Assembly: GCA_030159075.1 (NCBI GenBank)
Contig: BROG01000984.1
Coordinates: forward strand, 1-64,000
Length of the DNA: 64,000 bases
Reading direction: 5' to 3'
DNA from: Atrina japonica
Taxonomy: Eukaryota > Mollusca > Bivalvia > Pterioida > Pinnidae
Under the pieces are notes generated by a model. The model was not told the origin of the DNA, ran no database searches, and worked only from the letters and a program-made list of their open reading frames with translations. The stretch's first letter is position 1. Every line of letters begins with the position of its first letter. Below are positions 11,201 to 25,900 of the stretch, piece by piece. Both the position numbers and the translations under genes were made by a program.

Positions 11201-14200
11201 TTATTATATGACCATTTTGATATTACATGTATACATGTATTTCTGGCTGATATCAGGACTGAGGGCAGAGAAGGAGTATGATATGAAAATGGTCATAATA
11301 TAAACATTTTATCATGTGTCTAAATTACATTACATGCCTAGCGGGCACCTTTCTATTTATCTGTCATCCAGATGACATCCACATTGACAATAAATGCACT
11401 CTGACAAGCATTTTATTAATTAAATAATCTGATATAATTATCTTACAACTGGATATGTTTTTATAATCTGATATAGATCTAATTAGATGACAATTGAATA
11501 CATATACAGATTATTATATGACCATTTTGATATACTCCTTCTCAGTCCGAGGTTCCCGATATCAGCCTGAAGGCGGAAGGTCGAAGGCCCTTGGGCTGAT
11601 ATCAGGACTGAGAGCTGAGAAGGAGTATGATATCTAAAAGGTCATACATGTATTATTGACTTTTTATCACATTTCTAAATTACAAATTAAAAACAAAACA
11701 AGATACAGAAGTAACAATGTTTATTCAATTTGAACATCAACATTATCTCTCTCTGAGTCTGATCCTTTATTTTTTTTTAAATTTGGAGGGGGTATTTTCG
11801 CAAAAATTTATTGTAAAGGATCCTCCATAAATTCGAGCTCCTGTAAATAAGCTATGGCTAGACTGCTTTGAATTTTTGGGCATTGACTGCAAATCAATTA
11901 TAGCTGGAACATTATGGGGTGCCTTGAGTAGCAAGGACCAAATCATGGTCATCTGTGTTTTTGATATTGATATTTTCTAAATTGCAAGAAGTATTATAAT
12001 TACATAATAATTCAGATAGCAAATGAGACATTTTCTGTTGTTGAAGAATAGACCTTTTTTGAGTTCTTACGTAATCTGTTTTTGGATCTGGATTTTTCAT
12101 TTGTCGATTCAACTTCGTTAGCCCTAGCAATTTCCCGTTTGTGTCTTTGCAGGGATCAGGAAATAAAATGCAGTTATATATGAAGGGCAAATTATTGTCA
12201 CTAGTCTATTTATGTCAAAAACAAATTTATGTTAACGTCTACATTCTATACCAAACATGGAATATTGTGACATTTCTATTTATTATATGAAATTGAGCAT
12301 TTTATTTCTTGATCCACGCAAATACACATACCGGAAATAGCTAGGGCTAACAAAGTTAAAGTGGATGATACTTGGCATTTTCTTTTCTTTTCAATGATTG
12401 CAATATAAATAGAGAGTTCTGAACAGGGGTTGCATTACAAAAATATTTAATGCATGGGTGGTGAATTATGAGTATAATTAATGCATTGGGGCATGTCAGT
12501 ATTGCATTATGATTATCTGACAACTGGATATATTTATATAATCTGATATAATTATCTGACAACTGGATATATCTTTGTAATCTGATATGATTATCTGACA
12601 ACTGGATATATTTATATAATCTGATATAATCATCTGACAACTGGATATATCTATATAATCTGATATACTTATCTGACAACTGGATATATTTATATAATCT
12701 TATATAATTATATGACAGCTTTATATATCTTTATAATCTGACAACTGGATATATTGTTATAATCTGACAACTGAATATATTGTTATAATCTTACACAGTT
12801 ATTTAACAACTGGATATATCTTTATAATCTGACAACTAGATTTATTGTTATGATCTCATACAATTATCAGACAGGTTGATATGGTTATATAACAAGATTT
12901 CTAAAGATGAAATCATTTCTTTAGCTGACATTTTCTTCTGACATGCTGAAATAATGGCCTGATTGTGGAAAGTGGAACAGATAAAACATTTACACTACTT
13001 CTATTTTCCTAGTGGTCAGGTGAGAATTCTTACACATGACGAAGAAGTGGATGATGAAGACAAAGATGATTCTGATGATTTAGAATTTTATGGACAAACA
13101 GTTCCACCTAAAAGTAAGTCCTCTCTCTGCTCTTGTCTTATTATATATTCTACTCTTGTTTCTATTTACTGAACATATTTAATTAAGATATCGACAGAAA
13201 CATTATTGAAACAAAATTTCACAGATTTATCTCACTTTCTGAAGGGCTATAGTATCCTTATCTTTTATTTGAAAACTCACACAATGGTGAAGATTAGAAC
13301 TTGGTCAAGGACTGAAGGTATATCTTGAATATATTTGTCCAGTAGATAAAAGCCATTTGATGTATTTTAAAGAGTTATTAACTCATGAACCCCTAAAGAC
13401 ACATTTGGACTGGTCTAAATCATTGATTTATTGTCGAGTTTATTGTTTTTCAGGAGTTGATGAGTTACATGTAATTTCTCTGAACTTATAGGTACATTCA
13501 TAGTCATAACTTCAGACCATGGTTATACCTTAACAATAACCATGTGAGTGTTTCAGGCCTGTTGAAGCCCTATGTTGTATTTACCTATATGTATTGTAAT
13601 TTAAAACAGAACAGATTTTGGTATGAATAAAAGATCTTGAAACTGTTAAGTTTGGCCCTGTACTTTTTTGTCCCATATCTTGAACTTGTCAGTAATCAGT
13701 TACATGTCTATATTTTGCTTTAATTTTGTTGTCCTGTTGGTTTATCTTTATAAAGTCAACACATATCCAATTAATTTATCAGTTCAAATTGATAATCATT
13801 TGTATATAAACAATTATATCATGGCTATCTTTTTTTTTGTAATATGTTGTTGACAGCCAGAAGTTGTTACTTTTTTAAATGTCTTTGTCTTGTTTAAAAT
13901 TAGGTCAGTATTTAGAACATGATTGTACATACACATGTACTGGTAATAATGTAGATCTATATTTATCACACAAATACATTTCACTAGTACATGGACACAG
14001 GTAATTAGATTAAAGGTGTATGTCTTGGAATTCACACACATATACACACATATTGTACATACAGACACACAGACAGACATATTTACTTATATTAACATAA
14101 ACACAGGCACACACATACATGTACATGATGTACATGTAAGCATTAACACACATAAACATACACACACAAACAGAAGCATGTGCACATAGAAGCATGCACA

Positions 14201-16667
14201 CACATAAACATACACACAAACAGAAGCATGTGCACAAAGAAGCATGCACACACACAAGCATGCACACACATAAACATACACACAAACAAGCATGTGCACA
14301 AAGAAGCCTGCACACACATAAACATACACACCCAAACAGAAGCATGTGCACACAAAAGCATGCACACACATAAACATATACACACAAGCATGCACACACA
14401 AGCATAAGACTATACATACACAGACACATGCACTCATGCACACATGATATATTATATATTATTTATATATGCATGTGTGTACATATATCATTACATACAT
14501 GCAGATGTAGACACGCATAAACAAATGCACACACATAAAGGAATTCATATAGACAAACATAAACATCCAAAAACACAGACAAAACAATAAAAAAAATACA
14601 TTAACACAGGAAGCATGCAAACTGTACATGCTATAGCATGTATATACTGCACATACTACAGCCTGCATATACACTGTACATACCTGGTACTACAGCATGC
14701 ATACACACATTACACTACATACTACTGCATGCATGCACTTTACAAAATACAGCATCCATTCATTGTATATGTTACAACATGCATATACATCCTACATACT
14801 ACAGCATACATCCACTGTACATTGTACAGAAAAAGAATGCATACACTTCACATAAAACACCATGCATACACTGCATATTAAACAACATGTATACACTGTA
14901 CATACTACAGCATGCATACACTGTACATAAAACAATATGCAAACACTTTACATACTACAGCATGCTCCACTATACATAAAACAGCATTCATACACTGCAC
15001 ATAAACCAGCATGCATCCACTGTACATACTACAGCATGCATCTACTGTACATAACAGCATGCATACACTATACATGCTACAGCATGCATGCGCTGCACAT
15101 ACTACAGAATACATACACTGCACATAAAACAGCATACATACACTACAAACTACAGCATGTATACTCTGCACATAAAATAGCATGCATACACTGTACATAC
15201 TACAGCATACATACACTGTACATACTACAGCACACATACACTGTACATACTACAGCATACATACACTACATACTACAGCATACATACACTGTACATACAT
15301 ACACTGTACATACTACAGCATACATACACTGTACATACTACAGCATACATACACTGTACATACTACAGCATACATACACTGTACACTGTACATACTACAG
15401 CATACATACATTGTACATACTACAGCAAGCATACACTGTACATACTACAGCATACATACACTGTACATACTACAGCATACATATACTGTACATACTACAG
15501 CATGCATGCGCTATACATACTACAGAATACATACACTGCACATAAAACAGCATACATACACTACAACTACAGCAGCATGTATACTCATGCACATAAAATA
15601 GCTATGCATACACTGTACATACTACAGCATACATACAACTGTACATACTACAGCATACATACACTGTACATAAAATACAGCATACACTACACTGTACATG
15701 TACATACTACAGCATACATACACTGTACATACTACAGCATACATACACTGTACACTGTACATACACTGTACATACTACAGCATGCATACACTGTGCATTG
15801 TACATACTACAGCATGCATACACTGTACATACTACAGCATGCATACACTGTACATAAAGCAGCATTCATACACTGCACATACTACAGCATACATACACTG
15901 TACATACTACAGCATACATACACTGTACATACTACAGTATACATACACTGTACATTGTACATACTACAGCATGCATACACTGCACATACTACAGCATGCA
16001 TACACTGTTCATAAAGCAGCATTCATACACTGCACATACTACAGCATACATACACTGTACATACTACAGCATGCATACACTGTACATTGTACATACTACA
16101 GCATGCATATGCTATACATACTACAGTATGCATACACTGCACATAAAACAGCATGCATACACTCTACATACTATAGCATGCATACATTGTGCATAAAATA
16201 GCATGCATACACTGTACATGCTACAGCATACATACACTGTACATACTACAGCATGCATACACTGTACATACTACAGCATACATACACTGTACATACTATA
16301 GCATGCATACACTGCACATTGTACATACTACAGCATGCATATGCTATACATACTACAGTATGCATACACTGCACATAAAACAGCATGCATACACTATACA
16401 TACTGTAGCATACATACACTGTACATACTATAGCATGCATACATTGTGCATAAAATAGCATGCATACACTGTACATGCTACAGCATACAGATAATTTATA
16501 TGCTAAACATAAGCATGGTGAATAGAATAAAAATTCAGATGCAGGTCAAAAATTAGGACAGGTGTACATTGTTCAGAAGTTTGTCCTTCTAAGAATTAAA
16601 AGTAAACCTTTCTATCTAGAATTTATCAGCCGTTGTTATCAACAAACGGTATGTCTGTTTACACACA

Positions 16668-16705
<38 letters not shown>

Positions 16706-16915
16706 CACCTTGTTCTTCAGACAAAGGCTAAGTAACAACAGTTAGTGTTAGTGTTGGTAACCACAGTTTCTGTCTGAAGAACCATGATGGTGAAAGCACT
16801 AATGGAATAAAGCAAAAGCAAATGTTAGCAGTAAATTATGGTGTTCTACATTTCCCTTTACATATTTATCAGTGTACTAAGAAAACCAACATCAGATAAA
16901 TAAATAAATAAATAA

Positions 16916-16981
<66 letters not shown>

Positions 16982-19900
16982 ATTGTATGTATGCATAGGC
17001 GTCGGAACCGGGGGGTGTAGGTGGGGAGGGGGGGGGCAAAGATAGACATAGGTGTTGAAAATTAGGGCTTAGCCCCCAGACGTTTCTGGCGTGTGTGTGT
17101 TTTAAGTTGATTTAGCCTCCCCACTTTCAATTTGCTTCCAATGCCTATGGTATGTATATCTTTGTTTTTTTATTTATCTAAGTACTTGTGTGAATCATTT
17201 CAATACATGTATATATGTATATAAAGAACTAAAATGACTAACGACACGGACAAAATGAAAGTCAAGTTTTCGGGATGACCTGTCACTTCATAAGGACAAA
17301 ACAATTAAAATAACATGAAAATACCTACACACACACTCTCATGCAAACACCCACTCACATACACACAACAGGAATATGAAAAATTGCTACATATTACAAG
17401 TATAGTATGATAAAGGAAAATTGAAATCAAACAAAAGGATAACTAAAAAAACTTAACTCAAACTACCAACGAAATGTGAGTCAAACTGGATCTAAGTGAA
17501 AAAACAAGAAACTGAAAAATTACTAAATAAATTTGATTCACAAACAAGGTCAAAACATGAAAGTCAATCTGACAAACTGCACTCAATTAGGCGGATTCGA
17601 TGCATAACAGGTTCGACCCATACAATATGCAAATTCCAGCAATGAGTTAGCACCAAAAGGATGCTGTGTGGTGGATTTGTGTTTAAATCAGATCGAATTC
17701 TAATTACATTGAGAAATGGTATCAGATAGAAATTACAAGGTCAGATTTTAAGATTCCAATACAAAAAACAAACAGACCATGGAGGATTCGAGTTTCAATC
17801 ATTTCGAACTTGAATAGATCCTTTCACGATAACTGCGTTCTTACTAATCTCACCTGCTCACTTATCACTTCCGAGTGGTAACAAGTTTCGTACTGAACAC
17901 AAATCATACCCAATGAAATTTAAATCATACACAGGGAACAATTAGTCTTTAATTGGGTACTAATTGTCATGGGTAGAAATGTGTTGAGTACGAAACTTCT
18001 TGATACCACTGGGAATTTCTTGTGAGCAGGTGAAATTAGTAGGAATACAGTTATCGTGAAAGGGTCTATTACGTTATGAAAGGGTATCAAGCAGAATTCA
18101 TTTTAGTGAAGTCCGTGCTTCGTTAACATTTATACATTTTAAATTTTTTTCTCAAGTATCTGTCAGCCAGTTTGAACCAAACTTGGCATATACTATCCCT
18201 ATGTGAAGTAGCATAAAGTTTGCGAATGAAAAGGGGCTTGGTCGAGTTGAAGTGTTTTTTTTTGTAACATAGAAGCTATTTATTGCCCAGAATATTTATA
18301 TTTATAGATTGTCAGGACCAGGGCCCTGATGTCGACCTATTTACATAAAGACATCAAACTCAAACCAGAGTATACATTTCAAATAAAAATATAAATGTTT
18401 TTATTATTTATTTCGATATATTTGCTGATTTTGGCAATGAGGTATTACTTATAGAATTGTTCAAAGAAATATGTGTGCAGCTGAATTGTTAAGCATATTT
18501 TAAATGGGTTCACATCTTTGTAAGTTGACATTTCAAAAGTTAAAAAGAAATTTATACTTTTCCTATTGATACAAACATCATTTTACTTTTGTTGAAGACT
18601 GTGTTAACAAAGTATATTGAGAAACAATGTCACAGTATACACGTACGTTCCCTATTGCAAATCAAATAGAAAAAGATAAAAAAGTTATTTACAGTAATTA
18701 TCAGTAATTTAATGATTTACAAACTAGAAAGTTGATGGTTAATTTAGTGTATACTGGTGTAGATCACAACCTAATTTGTATTGAATAAACCAAAATATAA
18801 CGTTAGGAGATTTCATACATTTGTAGTTAAATTATCTACATGCAATGTTGCATTAGTACAATCAGAATTAAGAAAATGATAGAAAATAATTTTGTATGGT
18901 CGACATTTTCAATGGTTCAGTTCAATTTAAATGAAATTTGAAATAATAATATTTAAAAAGAATATTTCGATTGTTTTGTCCAAATTCTGAAAAAAAAATC
19001 CCAAAGAACTACAAATCAAATTAGTATGGCCTTAGTTTAGTGCAACACAAGATCTTCATTTCATATCTTTCTCTGAAGATTAATGCAATCTTACACAGGT
19101 GTGCAGAGTGGATAGGGATATCTCCACCCTAGTGGTAGGAATCTCAAAGTCCAATCCAAGGATGTCCAAGGATAGTACTTACAGATTCTTGCCACGAGGG
19201 TTGAGATTTACCTTTTCACTCAACACATCCATGTTTCATTATTTTTCTCCCATGTTTCACACACACGTGTAAATGCACATAAATAAAATCTGACGCAACA
19301 TTAAATGAACTGTTTTCTGTTCATAAAAAGATACATAGAAGTCCTATGTTATGAAATTACATTGTAATGTCATAGGGGGTGTATCTTGACCTCACCCTAG
19401 GGTGTGGACTGAGAAATTTTGGCTAGGCAAATTCAGAGATATGCCTGTCCAATGTGAGAGAATTCTTAATCTGTTGAAAAAAGTCTCTAGTATGTTGCTG
19501 ACAGGGATTAAAAAGAAAAAAACAACATTCACTGGGCTTTGTGTTACATTCTCTTACCTCCAAGGTACCTATTGTAGTTCAATAGCATGATCATTGTCAG
19601 TGGTATTGGTTCATATAAGAGACAATGATCATTTACATATAGGCATATCTCTGTTTGTCATTAAATATTCCGTAATTATTCGATATTACTGAAGATCTCA
19701 ATTTTTCAGGATATTCCTATAAAAATGTATCGATTCTGAAGTTTCTAAAATTAGTATATGTACTTCAAAACAACATGTAAGTATCATTTAACTTTCTGCG
19801 TATAAAATGTCATTCTTTTTTATCATTTCAGCTGATCCTAATCCAGATACAACAAAATTACAGGTATTTACCTTCAATTCTAATTTTTTTTACATAATCG

Positions 19901-22900
19901 TTGTTTATTATGTTTAATGTATTCACTTTTACCTGTGATAAAAGTTTTCTCCCTTATTTAGAATTATAAACTTGTAGAAACTGAATTATATAAGTCTCTG
20001 TTATAATTTTTATGACTTTATGCAACTTTTAACATCAGCCCATGATTCTTAGCATTTTTATTGTATGCTCCTTATACATCTTAATGATGAATCAGTTCAC
20101 ACACCAAGAATAATACAATCAACCCCATTTTTTAGGGTTATGACAAAGGAATCTCAATCCGAGGGCAAGATTCTCAAATGACCAACCTGAGTCTCGCTGA
20201 GGGTTTTTCAATCAAGAATCTTATCCTGAGAACTGAGATTCCTTTGTCATATCCTCAAGGCTGGGGTTGATTATTTTTCTCCTATGTTTCAAAATACATG
20301 TCTTTGTAAATCTATATAGATCTATGTCAAGTCTGACATAACTATATACTGCATTCTAGAAGCCACAGAAGCTATACCTACATCATAAATTGTATTGTGA
20401 CATCATAACACCTTCAGCTTGTCAATACCCTAGGGGTTGACAAGGAAATCATTCCCCATAAAGATTTAAATATCTGTCAACCATGGGAGAAATGTTGATG
20501 ATGATTGTTACTTGAGTATAATGAATTTAGGGTCAGTGATCATCATTCAGCAATGGTTTAGCATTGTAAGTTCATTTGTAAGGACAGCTGCACTTTTCTG
20601 TGCTCATGTGTCAAAATATTGTCAGTTGAACTAATTAGATGAAAAATGTAGAGTGGAATCTCGCTATCTCGAAATTCACAAGACCACTCCTTTTACTTCG
20701 AGATAATATGAGATAACCCAAAAATTTCAATTCACATGTTTTTTATTCATATTGGACAACAAATAGACCTACACAGGGTACTACTTAATTAAAATTAGAT
20801 TTAAGCAATAATTTATTAAACTTTCATCTTGGCTCATTATTAGAAGTAGATTTTTCTGAGTTTTGCAGGTAAACAAGTAATTTTAAGAATGATTTTTGGT
20901 GTACAAAATGTAAAACTTCAATCACAGATGGTAACTTCCAGATAACAAATGACAGTTCTGTAATATATCGATACTTCGGACCAGAAAAATACTTTTGAGT
21001 TAAGCAAAATTTCGAGATAAAAATTAGGAGATATCCGGAATAAAAGTAGAATAAATATATAGTCAAATAATCGGGACCGGTCGTTCGACTTTGACATAAC
21101 CGGAATTTTGACTCATCCAATTTTGACATAACGAGATTCCACTGTACATACGTAAAGTTTGCTCTGATGTTGAAAATGCTATTGCCTTGGAGATGATCTG
21201 TTAATTTATGATGATGATAATCATACATGTATGTCCAAAATCAAGGTTATTGGCTAACTTCATGTGTTTGTCTGTCTGTCCCTCTGTCCATCTTTCTTTC
21301 CTTTTACTTTGTCTCTGCCATATCTAAGTTAATGTATATCGTCCACTAGGCTCCCCTTATTTGGTATAGGTACATGGGTTACCACCCGTGGTTTTTAGAG
21401 TTGTTCACCTTTGTTGATTTTATTTGCCTGGGCCATATGTATTTCATTTCTTCACCTATGCTCACCTAAAAATAAACAGATCAATATCTTGTGTAGGTAG
21501 GTGTTTTGTCACTTATATTATCTTGGAAATAGGCACAAGCACCAGGAGAGGAACTTTAAATTCTTTTGAATTAGTCTTGTTTTAGCTGTTCTGGTTTACA
21601 ACCAATATAACAGTGTTCTGTACTATAAAAGTAAAGAATTTCCATTGGTGTGGGAATATTTTTATCTTGCCTTATGTAGCCAGTGAGATTTCAGTACTAA
21701 CTTAAGTTGGTTAAAATTCTCAGACTTCAGTAACTATTTACTTCCATAATGGTGTACACAAAACTAAAATAATTTATAAGTCATTGATGAACAAATTTTA
21801 CAGTCATTCATAAAGCCATCATTAATTGATTACCATTTGTGTACAAATCAACCTCTATATAAAGACCGCCTTCCTTGTGTGTCTAGGAAGGTCGTTATAT
21901 ACAATGTATACAAGTTTCACTGTAATTGTTTGAAGTGCCCTGATCAGTTCTTTCAATTGTGGGTTGGTCTATTGACTAATATATGTTTTTTTATATGACA
22001 AAACTTTAGATTTTTTAAAAGAAAAAAAATAAGAAAATAAAACTGCTAAAAACCAAATTTGTTCAGGGCTTTTTAGATCACCTGAGCTATTGTGATCACT
22101 CCTTGTCCGTCTGTAAACTTTTCATATTTTCGACTTCTTCTCTGAAATCACTGAAGGGATTTTGACGAAACTTCACAGGAAGTGCACAGCAAGTGCTCAA
22201 TCAAGGTCCTTTACCAAGTTAAGTTTTCAGCCAGACTGGCCTCTGGGTGGATCTGGGGTGGGGCAGAATATGTCACATACACATAAGGTACCCTTCTTTA
22301 AAAATCCTCTTCTCCAGCTCTGCTGCATGAATTGAAAAATGGATTGTTTCCGAGTGTTGTACATGAATGTATGATTCCAGTTTGTATTTTTCATAGAAAT
22401 CAGGATATTGATTTTTGACGTGTTTTTGAGGTCTTTTCAGACTTTATCATTTTCATTCATTTTTGCATAATTTCCTGAAATACCTCCCCTTGTATTCACT
22501 ATGATGCATTTTTTTAAAATGTGTTTTACTTGCATATAGGCAAAGAATTTTTTTGTGCAAGAATTTTGCTGAAATGTGGTTTTTAGATATTTTTATGAAT
22601 TTCTTAAAACTGCAATATTGTTTCTTGGCCAGATCAGCCTACATTTTCATATTTCTTTCAACATTTGTAGATGGTTCTCAGGTGAGTGATTAAGGCCCTC
22701 TTGGACCCTCTTGTTAGATGAATTGGTCACGACAAACAAATATTAATTCATTTTATCCTAACTGGCATATTCAGTTATTTTCATACAAAAGAACATTCCA
22801 TAATTGATCATACATCTTTGAAATTTAACACTTTTTCTTGTGAAACAGATGAATGACCTTAGACAAGAAATATTGCAACAATCTGGAAGATCAGTTAAGC

Positions 22901-25900
22901 GTGAAAGAGTTACAAAACCAAGCGTGGTTCACATGCTTCAAAACGTAAGTCTGTTATTTAACTTCTATATCATATCCAGAGTCCTGATAGATCTTACAAC
23001 TATGTGACTAACTTCGATTTGACAATTGGCAGAATACAAGGTGTGCTTTGCCTCATGACAGTGAACTTTCAGTAAATAGCAAAGATGGTAAAGTTGATCC
23101 TTAAGTGATACAACAGTTGACACAAGGTCTGTGTTATATAAGTTTGTTCAGTTATATAACAGCAATGTGTCAATGTGACAATACAGTAATGTGTCACAGT
23201 AACAGTAATGTGTTTATAAACGTAACAGTAATATATCAGTTGACACCAAAACAGTGTTTTATCAAGTTTAAGTTTTATAACAGCAATGTGTCAATGTTAC
23301 ATACAATACAGAGATGTTTTCATTAAAAACTGTTTATTTTAATGAAACTTTTTAAAAATTTTTTGTATATTCCAACAGCGAGAAATTGGAATGAAAAGTC
23401 AGCGATTTTCAGCAGGTGATAAGAGAATTATAAACTGCCAGTAAGTTGCCATCTATTGTGTACATAAATATGCTTACAGAAGATTCTATAAGTTACAGTA
23501 ATAACACACTATATAATTATTGAGTTTGTTATTTACCATATCTAATTGAATGCAAGTGTGAGAAATTAGTTCTTTCAGAACAGAGGGCATTTTAAAAGAT
23601 TTGTAAATTTCCATAACACACTGTAGGTACATCAAAATATTATGTATTGTGTGAAGTCATATTTTCGGTCCTCCTGCTCAGGCGGATATGTTTTCTGGTT
23701 TTCTGTTTACCCAATAAAAGTATTCTGATCTTAAATGGTGTTAATAGTATGCTGTAGACTTTCTTCTCACAGAATATAGAGTGCTTTTACTTTTTAATGT
23801 TTCTGATATCCCATTAAGTAACATTAAAGTAAAGTAAAAACACAAAGGAGGACCAGTAATTTATTTTCCCATATCTAACGCTCAATCAGTCATTCCCTGA
23901 ACATTGTGTAGGGCCAGTGATTTTCCGTTTCAGATTTGCTTCAATTGTGTTTTCAGTTTTGATGAATTCCGTTTTTTTCTGTTTTCATAAGAAAAAGAAC
24001 TAAAAACATATTTCAGATGAAAAATATTTAACAGTACAGACTCATAATCATACTTCTAATATTCTGCCATACCAATTTAATGATAGATTTAAATAGGGAA
24101 TTAAATAAAACATATACATGTATATGCAACTCTGTATATTTTTATGATTTTAAAATATTTGTTAAATAATTTGTAAGTCTGTAGTCCTATACTCATATAC
24201 ATGTAGGTAACAAGTTTTGTTGGAAATTGTACAGGTAATTTCTAATTACTTAGTTCTGCTTGAATTTATCACCTAACTTAAAACAAGTCTGTGATGTTTT
24301 ATTTGGTGTTTTTTTTACTTTAAATAAACTTATAAAGTAGATCTACATGTACACGTATTTAATTTTAAGTCTTTTAATTAATTGTATCAACACTAGCGTA
24401 ATCTATACTATGCTGACAGACTTTGCAAAATTAAACGTCACCATTCTCATAAAGATTCCATGGAAACTATCAACCCGTGCTGATGTATTTATTTTTTAAA
24501 TGGGAGGAAGTCTCCTCTTTTCACATACATGTGTCTTCAGCCATCGTAGCGCGCTGTCAATACGTAAAGGTATGACCATGTGTTTGTGTTGGTAACAAAA
24601 ACCAGCTTTCAATCGAGGGGTATGTCGTAAAAAGTTAGGATGGATTGTACATTGTGAAATTTTACTATAAATTAAACAATTGGTATATGTATTCAGAAAT
24701 TGAAATAAACATTATGAAAACCTAATCCAAGATACCAAATTAAAGCTATTTTTGTTTTAGAAGACACCACATCGGCAGATATCAGTCAGTACTGATATTA
24801 CGACAATGGAAATGATTGCCCTTATCTTTTGATGTGTAAATGTAGGCTAATAGATCTAAGGGATAAAATAGTAATTGACATAAAACAATGTGATGAAATA
24901 CATTTTAAATAAACAAAGATTTGAAGTTTATAGCACATGGAAATAGCACACTAGTTCACAATTAAATAAATTCGATCTCATGTTGGAATTTTTAAAGATT
25001 TTTCAAAACGCAAATTCCGTTTCAGATTGCCGATTCTGCGATTCTGTCCGCGATCGTGGAAAATCACTGGCCCTAATTGTGGAAAACTTGTATACATGTA
25101 TTATTCACTATTATTTTTCACTATATGGTTATTTCTTATGTAAAACCATATACTTCTGAAAGTGTTCTGAAGTCATTCCTTTAAAATGCATTTCAATAAA
25201 ATTTAACAGTTAAACAAATACAATTTCATTATGTTTTTCTACTTTTGATTTTCTGAATTAAAAATTAAAAGATTACTTTTAAATCAAAAAGTTTTATTTT
25301 TGTGATGAAAACTGTGTATGGGTAAGTAGAATTATGATGTCTATCTTTTAAGAGTTGATGGAATATCAAAGCAATTATGTATTGTAAGTTGTTTATTGGG
25401 AACAAGTCAAAGTACATTTTGCAGTATGGGGTTAATAACACATTATATTGATGCAAAATTACATGTGTATGTGCATTTCAGCAACATAAATTCAGCTTCA
25501 AGATTTAAATTTCCAAATCACACTTTTATTGGTATATTTTTGCTTTTTAAAATGAAAAAAATATAGTAACAATTTGCTGAAAAATATAGGTCTACAAGAC
25601 TTTTTGAAATATATGCTATTAAAGGTCAGTTCGGCGTCCTTTAGGAATTTTAAGATACTATAAATTTGCTTTAGAATGTTACTTTTCAATTATTTTTTAC
25701 CATTATAATCTTGTGATAGAATTGACATTAAAAGCAATAGGCTGAACTGTTAACAATTCTTGCGCATGTTTAATATGCAAATGAGAATTGGTTAAGTTTC
25801 TCTTACTGTGTATTGGCAAGATCTGTCTGTGAAGTTGGACATAAAACTCCTGGTAGTCTTTGAAGTTGGGAAAATGTTTTACATGTACAGGTATTGACCT

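Noticed and set aside
12356..12679. 107-codon minus-strand ORF with a 13-residue repeat
   Set aside because: A 39-bp satellite read in phase; the repeat length in codons simply equals the unit length.
14010..16476. Overlapping Cys/Val-rich and Tyr/His/Thr-rich ORFs up to about 200 codons
   Set aside because: Direct translations of CA-rich and 25-bp tandem arrays, open in several frames at once.
14610..16490. CRISPR-like array of short repeats
   Set aside because: Units are head-to-tail with no unique spacers, and the DNA is eukaryotic.
20824..21228. 134-codon minus-strand ORF
   Set aside because: It lies mostly inside the pogo-like MITE, and the reading has no DDE or DNA-binding features.
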